Positions 35,236 through 43,443 of a stretch of 64,000 nt of DNA are shown piece by piece; the stretch's first letter is position 1; every line of letters starts with the position of its first letter. The notes beneath the pieces were generated by a model. The model was not told the origin of the DNA. It ran no database searches and saw only the letters and a program-made list of their open reading frames with translations. Origin of the DNA: Polaribacter sp. (GTDB lineage Bacteria; Bacteroidota; Bacteroidia; Flavobacteriales; Flavobacteriaceae); the NCBI GenBank assembly GCA_029245785.1, contig JAQWOR010000077.1, positions 1-64,000 on the forward strand. Direction: 5' to 3'. The position numbers were made by a program, and so were the translations under genes.

Positions 35236-36615
35236 TTGAGTAAACAGATTCTTGTAAATCATTACAAAAAATCCGCAAAAGTAACGCAGGTTTTAGAGGA
35301 ATTACAACACGAACAGCACCATTTTCAAGTAACGAATTTGGCGGGATCGTCGTTGTCTTTTGTTATTTCAGAAAGTTTTAAAGAAGCCGAAAAACCTTTT
35401 TTACTCATTTTTAATGATAAGGAAGAAGCCGCTTATTATTTAAACGACTTTGAGCAATTATTAGGAGAAAAAAATGTATTATTCTATCCTGGCTCTTATC
35501 GAAGACCTTATCAAATAGAAGAAATAGACAATGCCAATGTACTGCTACGCTCTGAGGTTTTAAACAGAATCAATTCCCGAAAAAAACCTGCTCTAATTGT
35601 TACCTATCCTGATGCGCTTTTTGAAAAAGTGGTCACCAAAAAAGAGCTCGAAAAAAACACCTTAAAAATTGCGTTAGGCGAACAGATCTCGCTCGATTTT
35701 GTCAACGAAATGTTATTCGCGTACCATTTTAATCGGGTAGATTTTGTAACAGAACCTGGGGAGTTTTCTGTACGCGGTGGAATTATAGATGTCTTTTCTT
35801 TTTCAAATGACGAACCCTATCGTATCGAATTTTTTGGCGATGAAATTGACAGTATCAGAGTCTTTGATGTTGCCACACAGCTTTCTAAAGAAAAACTGAA
35901 AAAAGCCAGTATTCTTCCAAATGTTGAACATAAAACACTTCAAGAAAATCGGGTAAGTTTTCTCAAATACATTGCTGCAAAAACGGTTGTTTTTACTCGT
36001 AATACCGACTTGCTTGCAGAACGGCTAGATCTTTTTTATGACAAATCTTTGAATGCTTTTGAAGAGTTATCTAGCACAATTAAGCGTGCAACACCATCAG
36101 AATTGTTTTGCAACGGAGCTTTCATTACAAATCAATTGCAAGATTTTACATGGGTGCATATTGGATCTTCTACTAAGAACACCTTAAAACAGGTTGCGTT
36201 TAAAACCAAGCCACAACCTTCTTTTAACAAGCAATTTAACTTGTTGATTGACGACTTAAATGCGCAGCACTCCAATGGGTTTACCAATTATATTTTCTGT
36301 GCAAACGACAAACAAGCACAACGGTTTCATGATATTTTTGACGATGCAGCACAAGAGGTACATTACACAACCATTGTATTTTCATTACACCAAGGTTTTA
36401 TAGACGAAGATGAAAAAATAGTTTGTTATACAGATCATCAAATTTTTGAACGGTATCATAAGTTTCGATTGAAGAATGGCTACGCAAAAAAGCAATCCAT
36501 CACCTTAAAAGAATTGAATAATTTAGAAGTTGGTGACTTTGTAACACATATGGATCATGGAATTGGTCGCTTTGGCGGGTTGCAAAAAATTGAAGTAGCC
36601 GGAAATAAACAATAA
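35236..36615 (+). CDS. Mfd N-terminal fragment (UvrB-like half)
   Basis: 459 residues covering the UvrB-homology module that contacts UvrA (FLLIFNDKEEAAYYLNDFEQL, YPGSYRRPYQIEEIDNANV, EFSVRGGIIDVFSF) and the start of the RNA-polymerase-binding domain (FVTHMDHGIGRFGGLQKIEV). If translated alone it could bind UvrA but could not move on DNA. See the pseudogene entry. Confidence 0.8.
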   Translation: MSKQILVNHYKKSAKVTQVLEELQHEQHHFQVTNLAGSSLSFVISESFKEAEKPFLLIFNDKEEAAYYLNDFEQLLGEKNVLFYPGSYRRPYQIEEIDNANVLLRSEVLNRINSRKKPALIVTYPDALFEKVVTKKELEKNTLKIALGEQISLDFVNEMLFAYHFNRVDFVTEPGEFSVRGGIIDVFSFSNDEPYRIEFFGDEIDSIRVFDVATQLSKEKLKKASILPNVEHKTLQENRVSFLKYIAAKTVVFTRNTDLLAERLDLFYDKSLNAFEELSSTIKRATPSELFCNGAFITNQLQDFTWVHIGSSTKNTLKQVAFKTKPQPSFNKQFNLLIDDLNAQHSNGFTNYIFCANDKQAQRFHDIFDDAAQEVHYTTIVFSLHQGFIDEDEKIVCYTDHQIFERYHKFRLKNGYAKKQSITLKELNNLEVGDFVTHMDHGIGRFGGLQKIEVAGNKQ

Positions 36616-36624
36616 GCCATCAAA

Positions 36625-38568
36625 TTGATTTATGGAGATCGAGATATTCTATACATCAGCATCCACTCGCTTCATAAAATTTCTAAATTCAATGGAAAAG
36701 ATGGAAAAGCTCCAAAAATATATAAATTAGGTTCTGGTGCCTGGAAAAAAATCAAACAAAAAACAAAATCCAGAATTAAGCAGATTGCTTTTAATCTGAT
36801 ACAATTATATGCCAAGAGAAGACTTAAAAAAGGATTTCAATTTGGACCAGACACGCATATTCAACATGAGCTAGAAGCAAGTTTTATGTATGAAGATACA
36901 CCCGATCAATTTACAGCAACACAAGATGTAAAAACAGATATGGAAAACGAGCAACCTATGGATCGGTTGGTGTGTGGAGATGTTGGTTTCGGAAAAACAG
37001 AAATTGCCATTAGAGCTGCTTTTAAAGCTGTTGATAATGGTAAACAGGTTGCTGTTTTAGTTCCTACAACAATTCTTGCCTTTCAGCATTTTAAGACCTT
37101 TACAGAACGCTTAAAAAACTTTCCTGTAACCATAGAGTATCTAAACAGGTTTAGAACTGCCAAACAGAAAAGTGCCGTTATTGATGGATTGGCAAACGGA
37201 AGTGTAGATATTGTTATTGGCACGCACCAATTGACCAATAAACGCATCGCTTTTAAAGAGTTGGGATTGTTAATTATTGATGAAGAGCAAAAATTTGGTG
37301 TCGCCGTAAAAGACCAATTAAAAACCATCAAAGAAAATGTGGATACCTTAACATTAACGGCAACTCCAATTCCAAGAACCTTGCAATTTAGTTTGATGGC
37401 GGCAAGAGATTTGTCGGTCATTAATACGCCTCCTCCAAATCGACATCCTATAGAAACCAATGTTATCCGCTTTAGCGAAGAAATTATTAGAGATGCCATT
37501 TCGTATGAAATATCAAGAGGCGGACAAGTGTTTTTTATCCACAACAGAATCGAAAATATTAAGGAAGTTGCTGGCATGTTACAACGCTTATTACCCAATG
37601 CAAAAATTGGAATCGGTCATGGGCAAATGGAGGGTAAAAAACTAGAAGAATTGATGCTTGGTTTTATGAACAATGACTTTGATGTGTTGGTTTCTACTAC
37701 CATTGTAGAAAGTGGATTGGACGTGCCAAATGCCAATACAATATTTGTCAATAACGCCAATAATTTTGGACTTTCTGATCTGCATCAAATGCGTGGTAGA
37801 GTAGGTAGATCTAATAAAAAGGCCTTCTGTTATTTTATTACTCCTTCTTATCATATGATGACCGATGATGCTCGAAAACGGATCGAAGCATTGGAGTTGT
37901 TTTCTGACTTAGGAAGTGGATTGAACATTGCGATGAAAGATTTAGAAATTCGTGGGGCTGGAGATTTATTGGGTGGCGAACAAAGCGGATTTATTAATGA
38001 TATTGGCTTTGATGCGTATCAAAAAATACTACAAGAAGCTGTAGAAGAACTCAAAGAAAAGGAATTCAAAGAACTCTATCCTGCAGATACTTCTGTTTCA
38101 AAAGAATTTGTAAAAGAAGTACAGATTGATACGGATTTCGAAATCCTTTTCCCAGATGACTATATCAATGTAATCTCTGAGCGATTGAATTTATACAACG
38201 AGCTAGGAACGCTAAAAACCGAAAATGAACTCATAGAATTTGAAGCAAGATTGGTAGATCGATTTGGCGAAATTCCAACCCAAGTTGTAGATCTATTAGA
38301 TAGTGTTCGTATGAAGTGGTTGGCAAAAAAACTCGGCTTAGAAAAAGTAATTTTAAAACAACAACGAATGTTGGGTTATTTTATAGCCGATCAGCAAAGT
38401 CCTTTTTATCAAACAAATCAGTTTACCAACATGCTAAAATACATCCAGCAAAACAGCAAAAGTTGTGTGATGAAAGAAAAGAAAACCAAAAATGGCTTGC
38501 GTTTATTGGTTACTTTTATCAAGGTTGACTCCGTGGCAAAAGCCTTAACAATTTTAAAGAAAATTTAA
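36625..38568 (+). CDS. Mfd C-terminal fragment (translocase half)
   Basis: 647 residues from the first TTG after the stop. It holds the RecG-like motor: GDVGFGKTEIAIRAAF (Walker A), LLIIDEEQKFGV (DEEQ box), TLTATPIPRTLQFSL, STTIVESGLDVPNANT, QMRGRVGRSNKKAFCY, and the TRCF C-terminal domain. There is no ribosome-binding or ATG signal at this TTG, so independent translation is doubtful. Confidence 0.75.
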   Translation: MIYGDRDILYISIHSLHKISKFNGKDGKAPKIYKLGSGAWKKIKQKTKSRIKQIAFNLIQLYAKRRLKKGFQFGPDTHIQHELEASFMYEDTPDQFTATQDVKTDMENEQPMDRLVCGDVGFGKTEIAIRAAFKAVDNGKQVAVLVPTTILAFQHFKTFTERLKNFPVTIEYLNRFRTAKQKSAVIDGLANGSVDIVIGTHQLTNKRIAFKELGLLIIDEEQKFGVAVKDQLKTIKENVDTLTLTATPIPRTLQFSLMAARDLSVINTPPPNRHPIETNVIRFSEEIIRDAISYEISRGGQVFFIHNRIENIKEVAGMLQRLLPNAKIGIGHGQMEGKKLEELMLGFMNNDFDVLVSTTIVESGLDVPNANTIFVNNANNFGLSDLHQMRGRVGRSNKKAFCYFITPSYHMMTDDARKRIEALELFSDLGSGLNIAMKDLEIRGAGDLLGGEQSGFINDIGFDAYQKILQEAVEELKEKEFKELYPADTSVSKEFVKEVQIDTDFEILFPDDYINVISERLNLYNELGTLKTENELIEFEARLVDRFGEIPTQVVDLLDSVRMKWLAKKLGLEKVILKQQRMLGYFIADQQSPFYQTNQFTNMLKYIQQNSKSCVMKEKKTKNGLRLLVTFIKVDSVAKALTILKKI

Positions 38569-39432
38569 ATGCAAAAAACACATCTACAACATCTTATTGA
38601 GCTGCTCATCGCAACACTTTTAATAAGCACTTCTGGGGTTTTAGGGAGGTTTATCGCCATGCCTCCGCCTGTAATTATTTGGTGGCGTTGTAGTATTGCC
38701 GTTGTAGTATTGTATCTTTATTGTCGATATAAAAAGGTCAATTTTCGCATAAAATCAACAAAAGATAAACGTTCTTTTCTGTTAGCTGCTCTCCTGTTAG
38801 GAACGCATTGGATTAGCTATTTTTACGCTTTGAAACTTTCTAACGTGGCATTGGCAATGCTCTCTTTATTCGCATTTCCTGTAATAACAGCACTGCTTGA
38901 GCCGCTGTTTTTTAAGCAAAAATTAAAACCGACACACCTGTTTTTAGGTTTCTTAATATTGCTAGGAATTTACATCCTTGCTCCTGAGTTTAATTTAGAA
39001 AACTCAAACGTAAAAGGCATTTTATTAGGGCTGTTTTCTGCTGTCTGTTATTCAATTCGTGTACTGCTTTTAAAACGACACGTAACTGTATATAACGGAA
39101 CTACATTGATGTTTTGGCAACTATTTGTGCTGACAATTATCTTGGCGCCTATTTTATATTTTATGGACACCTCAGGAATTCAAACACAGTTTCCTTTTGT
39201 GCTTCTGTTAGCGCTCTTAACTACGGCAATTGGACATACCTTGTTTATAAAAAGTTTGAAGTATTTTGCGGCAAGCACAGCAAGTATTATCAATAGTGTT
39301 CAGCCAATTTTTGGAATTATACTTGCCTTTATATTCTTATCTGAAGTACCTACTTCCTCTACGTTTTGGGGTGGATTGCTAATTCTTTCTACCGTAATTA
39401 TTGAAAGTGTACGGTCGAAAAAGAGCCGATAG
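38569..39432 (+). CDS. EamA/DMT-superfamily permease
   Basis: A 287-residue inner-membrane permease with about ten helices in two EamA repeats; GTHWISYFYALKLSNVALA, ALLEPLFFKQKLKPTHLFLG and SIINSVQPIFGIILAFIFLSE are typical family stretches. Substrate unknown. Its ATG follows the mfd stop with no gap, so it is probably co-transcribed with mfd. It is a distant paralogue of the permease at 488-1402. Confidence 0.85.
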   Translation: MQKTHLQHLIELLIATLLISTSGVLGRFIAMPPPVIIWWRCSIAVVVLYLYCRYKKVNFRIKSTKDKRSFLLAALLLGTHWISYFYALKLSNVALAMLSLFAFPVITALLEPLFFKQKLKPTHLFLGFLILLGIYILAPEFNLENSNVKGILLGLFSAVCYSIRVLLLKRHVTVYNGTTLMFWQLFVLTIILAPILYFMDTSGIQTQFPFVLLLALLTTAIGHTLFIKSLKYFAASTASIINSVQPIFGIILAFIFLSEVPTSSTFWGGLLILSTVIIESVRSKKSR

Positions 39433-39454
39433 ATAGTGCTTTTATGAACGCTTT

Positions 39455-39487
39455 AACCCCGAAAGGGTTTAAAACCCTTTCGGGGTT
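39455..39487. repeat. 33-bp perfect palindrome, repeat and likely terminator
   Basis: AACCCCGAAAGGGTTT, a single A, and the exact reverse complement. This is the form of a dispersed palindromic element common in flavobacteria. It lies between convergent genes and can act as a strong hairpin on either strand, though without a long T-run. Confidence 0.7.
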
Positions 39488-39514
39488 CTATCAGTTTTCT
39501 ATTGAAAAATAGTG

Positions 39515-40591
39515 TCACACCGCACTCACATTTTCATAATTTCGTTTTACAAATTGCAGTGCTGCTTCTAAAATTTCGCCCATATTTTTACTCTTTTTAA
39601 AATGAACATCACGTGTAAAATTATGAATTTCGTTTTTTAGCAATACTATTTTTTCGGGTGTAGAAATGGCATCTTCTTTCATGCAAGCAAGCAAATCATT
39701 CACTCTGTTTTCAGAACTTAGCATTCGTTTTGCAACAATTGATCGTTCTTCTAATTTATATTGTTCTATAGATGTTTTTTGCAACTTATCTCCAACCAAA
39801 TCCACCATTAAAAAATTTTCTTTAAAAAACTGAGGGGAATAGACTTTAAACTTTCCTTCAAAAGATTGTTGATCAAAATCAATCGCTCTAATTCGATACA
39901 CCACATGGTCAAAATCGTGTACAGGAACAATCACATAATTGTAGGATCGCATATCTCCCAACAAACGGATCATACAACGTTCATTAAACTTTACAAACTC
40001 TTTCGAAATCTGTGCTTTTTCTGAAGCGGTGCAACCGGGCAACATCTCTTTGATAAAAACATCTCCAGGAATGCCTGCAATATGTTCTTCTATCAAGGTG
40101 TCTTTATATACTAAAAAATTTAAATTATACGGAGACAAAATATGCTCTAATTCTAATCCATACACCCGAGAAGCATCTGTTTTCTTAACATAAAAATAGG
40201 TATAATTATCATTCAAAATATTCCGAATTTTTACTCGAAATGGTTTCGAATTTCCGAAGGTACAATAATCAATGGCATCTACATTTAAATACTGAATGGT
40301 GTCTTCATTACCATTAGAGTGTAGAATAGTATATACTTTTTTTAAGCTTAGATCAATTTCTTTCCGGTCAAATTCAGAATAATACGTACGTACCCAAAGT
40401 GTGTCTTCATCGTTTTTATCATATACAACTACTGAGCCTTGAAAACGTAATAGATCGTCATAAAAAATTGGAATTTTTATTGTTCTACTGTGTTCTATCA
40501 AATACGTATTCAACTTTTCTTGTACTGGAAAAGCTGGTTTTTTTTGCGACATTAATTTTTCTTCAGAAGCCATCGTCTCTGTTTTTTTCAA
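39515..40591 (-). CDS. uncharacterised cytoplasmic protein with kinase-like motifs
   Basis: A 358-residue soluble protein with no signal peptide or membrane helix, of a family I know only as conserved in flavobacteria. Residues 212-218 read GDMRSYN and 237-242 read IDFDQQ. These have the spacing of a kinase catalytic loop (D-x4-N, Asp213 and Asn218) followed 20 residues later by the metal-binding DFD/DFG (Asp238), as in aminoglycoside phosphotransferase or HipA-like kinases. A glycine turn IAGIPGD and a lysine in VFIKEM (about 168-182) could be the nucleotide loop. No function is assigned. The start among three Met codons is unsure. dprA is upstream on the same strand. Confidence 0.7.
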   Translation of the reverse strand: MKKTETMASEEKLMSQKKPAFPVQEKLNTYLIEHSRTIKIPIFYDDLLRFQGSVVVYDKNDEDTLWVRTYYSEFDRKEIDLSLKKVYTILHSNGNEDTIQYLNVDAIDYCTFGNSKPFRVKIRNILNDNYTYFYVKKTDASRVYGLELEHILSPYNLNFLVYKDTLIEEHIAGIPGDVFIKEMLPGCTASEKAQISKEFVKFNERCMIRLLGDMRSYNYVIVPVHDFDHVVYRIRAIDFDQQSFEGKFKVYSPQFFKENFLMVDLVGDKLQKTSIEQYKLEERSIVAKRMLSSENRVNDLLACMKEDAISTPEKIVLLKNEIHNFTRDVHFKKSKNMGEILEAALQFVKRNYENVSAV

Positions 40592-40670
40592 AAATAAGAA
40601 TTATTTATTTGAACAAGCATCGGTCTTGAATAGATTCCCAATTACTCGAGAATGACAGTAAGAACACCTT

Positions 40671-41777
40671 TTAAACCGCCTCAAACAATTTTCCTGGCAG
40701 CGGATTTACAACACCTTTTAATTCCATTTGTAACAAAACAGGCGCTAATTTATACACAGGAATCCTACATTCTAACGCAATGCCATCTAATGTTCTTTTT
40801 CCTGTTTTAAAAAGATAATCGTAAATTTTTTGTTCAGTATCATTTAGCTCAATAAATAATTTATGTTGCTTTGGTGCAGAAATTTTGGGTTCCAAGTCCC
40901 AATTCAACATTTTGGCAATGTCTTCTGCAGAGGTTAGCAGTGCTGCTTGATTGTTTTTTATCAACTGATTGCATCCTTTACTAAACCTATCTGTATTTCT
41001 GCCCGCAACAGCAAACACATCTCTGTTGTACGAATTGGCAATATCTGCCGTTACCAAAGAGCCTCCTTTTTCTGCCGATTCTATAATAATCGACGCTTGA
41101 GAAATTCCTGCTACAATTCGATTTCGTTTTAAGAAATGCTCTCTCAGCGGATGTTCATCATGCCAAAATTCTGTTATAAAACCTCCGTTTTCACATACTT
41201 GATGCATGTATTTTTTATGAATTTTTGGGTAAATTTCATCAAACCCATGCGCTAGAACCGCAAGGGTTTGTAAATTGTTTTTAATGGCTGCTTTGTGCGC
41301 ACAAATATCTATTCCGTAAGCAAAACCACTTACAATAATTGGATTGTATTTCGCTAAATCAGCAAGTAAGTTTTCACAAAAATCTTTTCCATAAGACGTC
41401 ATGTTTCGTGTGCCTACAACACTAATAATTCGTTCATTTTTGAAATTGATTGCGCCATCTTTAAAAAAGAGAATAGGACCATCAATACATTGTTGTAAGT
41501 TTTTAGGGTACTCTTCTTCTAAAAAATAGGAAGTAGAAATGTTATTTTCTAGAATATATTCCAATTCCATTTCGGCAATTTCTAGGCTTTTCTTATTTAG
41601 TAATTGTTTGAGAACATGAGTTCCTATCCCGTTTATTTTTTGAAGTGCTTTTGGTGTTTCTTGGAATATCTGTTCTACATTTCCCGTAGCAATAATTAAC
41701 TTTTTAGCCAATATATCGCCCACAGATTTTGTCTTTTGCAACCGCAAAACAGCAAGGAGTTTTTCTTTTTTCAACAC
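40671..41777 (-). CDS. dprA: DNA-processing protein DprA
   Basis: A 368-residue protein that loads RecA on incoming single-stranded DNA during natural transformation. It has an N-terminal HhH/SAM-like region (about residues 1-75, INGIGTHVLKQLL), the Rossmann-fold core (RIISVVGTRNMTSYGKDF, IVSGFAYGIDICAHKAAI, LAVLAHGFDEIYP, SAEKGGSLVTADIAN, DVFAVAGRNTDRFSKGCNQLI) and a C-terminal winged-helix domain (about 305-368). Length is normal. Its presence fits competence for DNA uptake, but no com genes are in the window. Confidence 0.95.
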   Translation of the reverse strand: MLKKEKLLAVLRLQKTKSVGDILAKKLIIATGNVEQIFQETPKALQKINGIGTHVLKQLLNKKSLEIAEMELEYILENNISTSYFLEEEYPKNLQQCIDGPILFFKDGAINFKNERIISVVGTRNMTSYGKDFCENLLADLAKYNPIIVSGFAYGIDICAHKAAIKNNLQTLAVLAHGFDEIYPKIHKKYMHQVCENGGFITEFWHDEHPLREHFLKRNRIVAGISQASIIIESAEKGGSLVTADIANSYNRDVFAVAGRNTDRFSKGCNQLIKNNQAALLTSAEDIAKMLNWDLEPKISAPKQHKLFIELNDTEQKIYDYLFKTGKRTLDGIALECRIPVYKLAPVLLQMELKGVVNPLPGKLFEAV

Positions 41778-41856
41778 ATAACAATTTGGAACTCAATATA
41801 CAACAATATTTGTTGATAAGTTTTAAGGATAACCTAAAAAATTTCTGAAAAATATT

Positions 41857-41864
41857 TATCTTTG
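41857..41864 (+). promoter_or_regulatory. -7 box very close to the HU/SPOR gene start
   Basis: TATCTTTG ends only 5 bases before the ATG at 41870, so the transcript would begin at or beside the start codon. Confidence 0.45.
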
Positions 41865-41869
41865 TTATC

Positions 41870-42781
41870 ATGACTTTAGCCAACTACATCAACGATTTAT
41901 TATACAGGTACGATTGTGTCGTTATTCCTGATTTTGGAGGATTTGTAACCAATGTTGTTTCAGCAAAAGTGAATCAATTTTCACATACTTTTTATCCGCC
42001 TACAAAACAAATCACGTTCAATTCACTTCTAAAAAACAATGATGGATTACTGGCAAACTATATTGCTTCTTCAGAAAACGTTTCTTTTGAAAAAGCAGTC
42101 GAAATTATTTCATCAACCGTAAAAACTTGGCAACAACAATTACAAAACGAATCGTTGCTTGTTGGAAAAATTGGTAGCTTGTCTTTAAATAAAGAGCAGC
42201 AACTGGTTTTTGAACCAAACCAAACAACCAATTACTTAACTGCTTCTTTTGGATTGAGCTCTTTTAGTTCTCCTACCGTAAAACGATTGGAATACAACAA
42301 GCAAGGGCAACAAGTGGCTCCTATTGCTTCTACTAGTAAAAAAGCAGCAACCATTTTTAAATATGCAGCCACTGTAGCTGTGGTTTTAACTCTTGGAACT
42401 ATCGGCTGGAATGCCAACAACCAACAGCAGCAAAAAGAAAGTTACGCGCAACAGCAAAAAGCAGTTGAACAAAAAATACAATCAGCAACTTTTGTTATTA
42501 GTAATCCATTGCCTACAATTAAATTGAATGTAACAAAAACAGCGGCTAAGGGCTTTCATATTGTTGCTGGCGCTTTTCAATTTCCTGAAAATGCAGAAAA
42601 AAAATTACATCAATTAAAAGCGAAAGGATTTGATGCTAAGGTCTTGGGAAAGAATAAATGGAATTTAACTCAGGTGGCTTATACAAGTTTTTCTACAAGA
42701 GCAGAAGCGTTTAAAAATTTAAACACCATCAGAAAAGAGCACTCTAAAGATGCTTGGCTATTGGTTAAAAAATTTGACTAA
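41870..42781 (+). CDS. HU-CCDC81 and SPOR domain membrane protein
   Basis: A 303-residue protein with three parts: an N-terminal HU-like domain of the bacterial CCDC81 type (residues 1-130; YINDLLYRYDCVVIPDFGGF, LVGKIGSLSLNKEQQLVFEP), a membrane helix (about 166-178, AATVAVVLTLGTIGW) followed by a Gln-rich linker, and a C-terminal SPOR domain (about 224-300) that binds glycan strands lacking stem peptides at division sites. It would place a nucleic-acid-binding-type fold in the cytoplasm and a septal wall sensor in the periplasm. This suggests a role in division or chromosome-envelope linkage, which is inference. Confidence 0.85.
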   Translation: MTLANYINDLLYRYDCVVIPDFGGFVTNVVSAKVNQFSHTFYPPTKQITFNSLLKNNDGLLANYIASSENVSFEKAVEIISSTVKTWQQQLQNESLLVGKIGSLSLNKEQQLVFEPNQTTNYLTASFGLSSFSSPTVKRLEYNKQGQQVAPIASTSKKAATIFKYAATVAVVLTLGTIGWNANNQQQQKESYAQQQKAVEQKIQSATFVISNPLPTIKLNVTKTAAKGFHIVAGAFQFPENAEKKLHQLKAKGFDAKVLGKNKWNLTQVAYTSFSTRAEAFKNLNTIRKEHSKDAWLLVKKFD

Positions 42782-42830
42782 GCCCCCTTTTATAAACACG
42801 CTTTTTGATAACCTTTTCGTTGCTATTGCA

Positions 42831-42838
42831 TATCTTTG
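42831..42838 (+). promoter_or_regulatory. -7 box for the thioesterase gene
   Basis: TATCTTTG fits TAnnTTTG, 21 bases before the ATG. A TTG lies 23 bases upstream (42805-42807), a little farther than ideal. Confidence 0.45.
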
Positions 42839-42859
42839 CCAAAATTCTAACTAGAAATT

Positions 42860-43372
42860 TTGATGAAAGCAAAAACCCCAAAAGAATCTTTAACGGTATT
42901 GACCGATATGGTGTTGCCTGGAGAAACAAACCCTTTAAACAATTTATTTGGAGGAGAAATCCTTGCTAGAATGGACAGAGCTTGTAGTATTGCAGCAAGG
43001 CGTCATTCTCGAAGAATTGTAGTTACTGCTTCTGTAAATCATGTTTCTTTTGCAAAAGCGGTTCCTGTTGGAAGTGTAGTTACTGTTGAAGCCAAAGTTT
43101 CTCGTGCTTTTAAATCTTCTATGGAAGTGTATGTTGATGTGTGGATTGAAGACAGAGAGTCTGGCGAAAAAACACGTGTAAACGAAGGGATTTATACATT
43201 TGTTGCTGTTGATGAAACTGGAAGCACTGTTCTTGTTCCAAAAATCACTCCAGAAACAGCCTTAGAGGTACAGCGTTTTGAAGGCGCTTTACGTAGAAAG
43301 CAGTTGAGTTTAATTTTATCTGGGAAAATGAATCCTGAAGACGCCACTGAATTAAAAGCGCTTTTTAAATAG
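42860..43372 (+). CDS. acyl-CoA thioesterase (hotdog fold)
   Basis: A 170-residue cytoplasmic thioesterase of the YciA/ACOT type that hydrolyses acyl-CoA. The signature NPLNNLFGGEILARMD (with the catalytic Asp/Asn positions of the family) lies at residues 24-39, followed by SVNHVSFAKAVPVGSVVTVEAKV and EGIYTFVAVDE. The chain length preferred cannot be told. It has its own promoter and stands alone between the HU/SPOR gene and the oxidoreductase. Confidence 0.9.
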   Translation: MMKAKTPKESLTVLTDMVLPGETNPLNNLFGGEILARMDRACSIAARRHSRRIVVTASVNHVSFAKAVPVGSVVTVEAKVSRAFKSSMEVYVDVWIEDRESGEKTRVNEGIYTFVAVDETGSTVLVPKITPETALEVQRFEGALRRKQLSLILSGKMNPEDATELKALFK

Positions 43373-43443
43373 CCTTCTTCTTGTTACGCTTTTTAAAGTT
43401 CCAATATTAAGATTGTATATTAGCCTTTCTTAATTTTCACTTT

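Larger units (their letters stand above)
35236..38568 (+). pseudogene. mfd: transcription-repair coupling factor interrupted by one in-frame stop
   Basis: The whole span reads as one full-length Mfd of about 1110 codons except for a TAA at 36613-36615 (codon 460). The frame does not change across it: GNKQ-stop-AIKLIYGDRD. In flavobacterial Mfd proteins this point normally reads KQEAIKL, so the likely event is GAA to TAA. The stop falls in the RNA polymerase interacting region, between the UvrB-like damage-recognition half and the translocase half. Either mfd is inactivated here, or the stop is read through, or it is a sequencing error. Start codon is TTG. Confidence 0.85.

Noticed and set aside
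35096-35278. 60-codon minus-strand open frame before mfd
   Set aside because: Overlaps the mfd promoter and start; no family resemblance.
37083-37598. 171-codon minus-strand open frame inside mfd
   Set aside because: Shadow of the translocase half of mfd, with no recognisable domains and no promoter.
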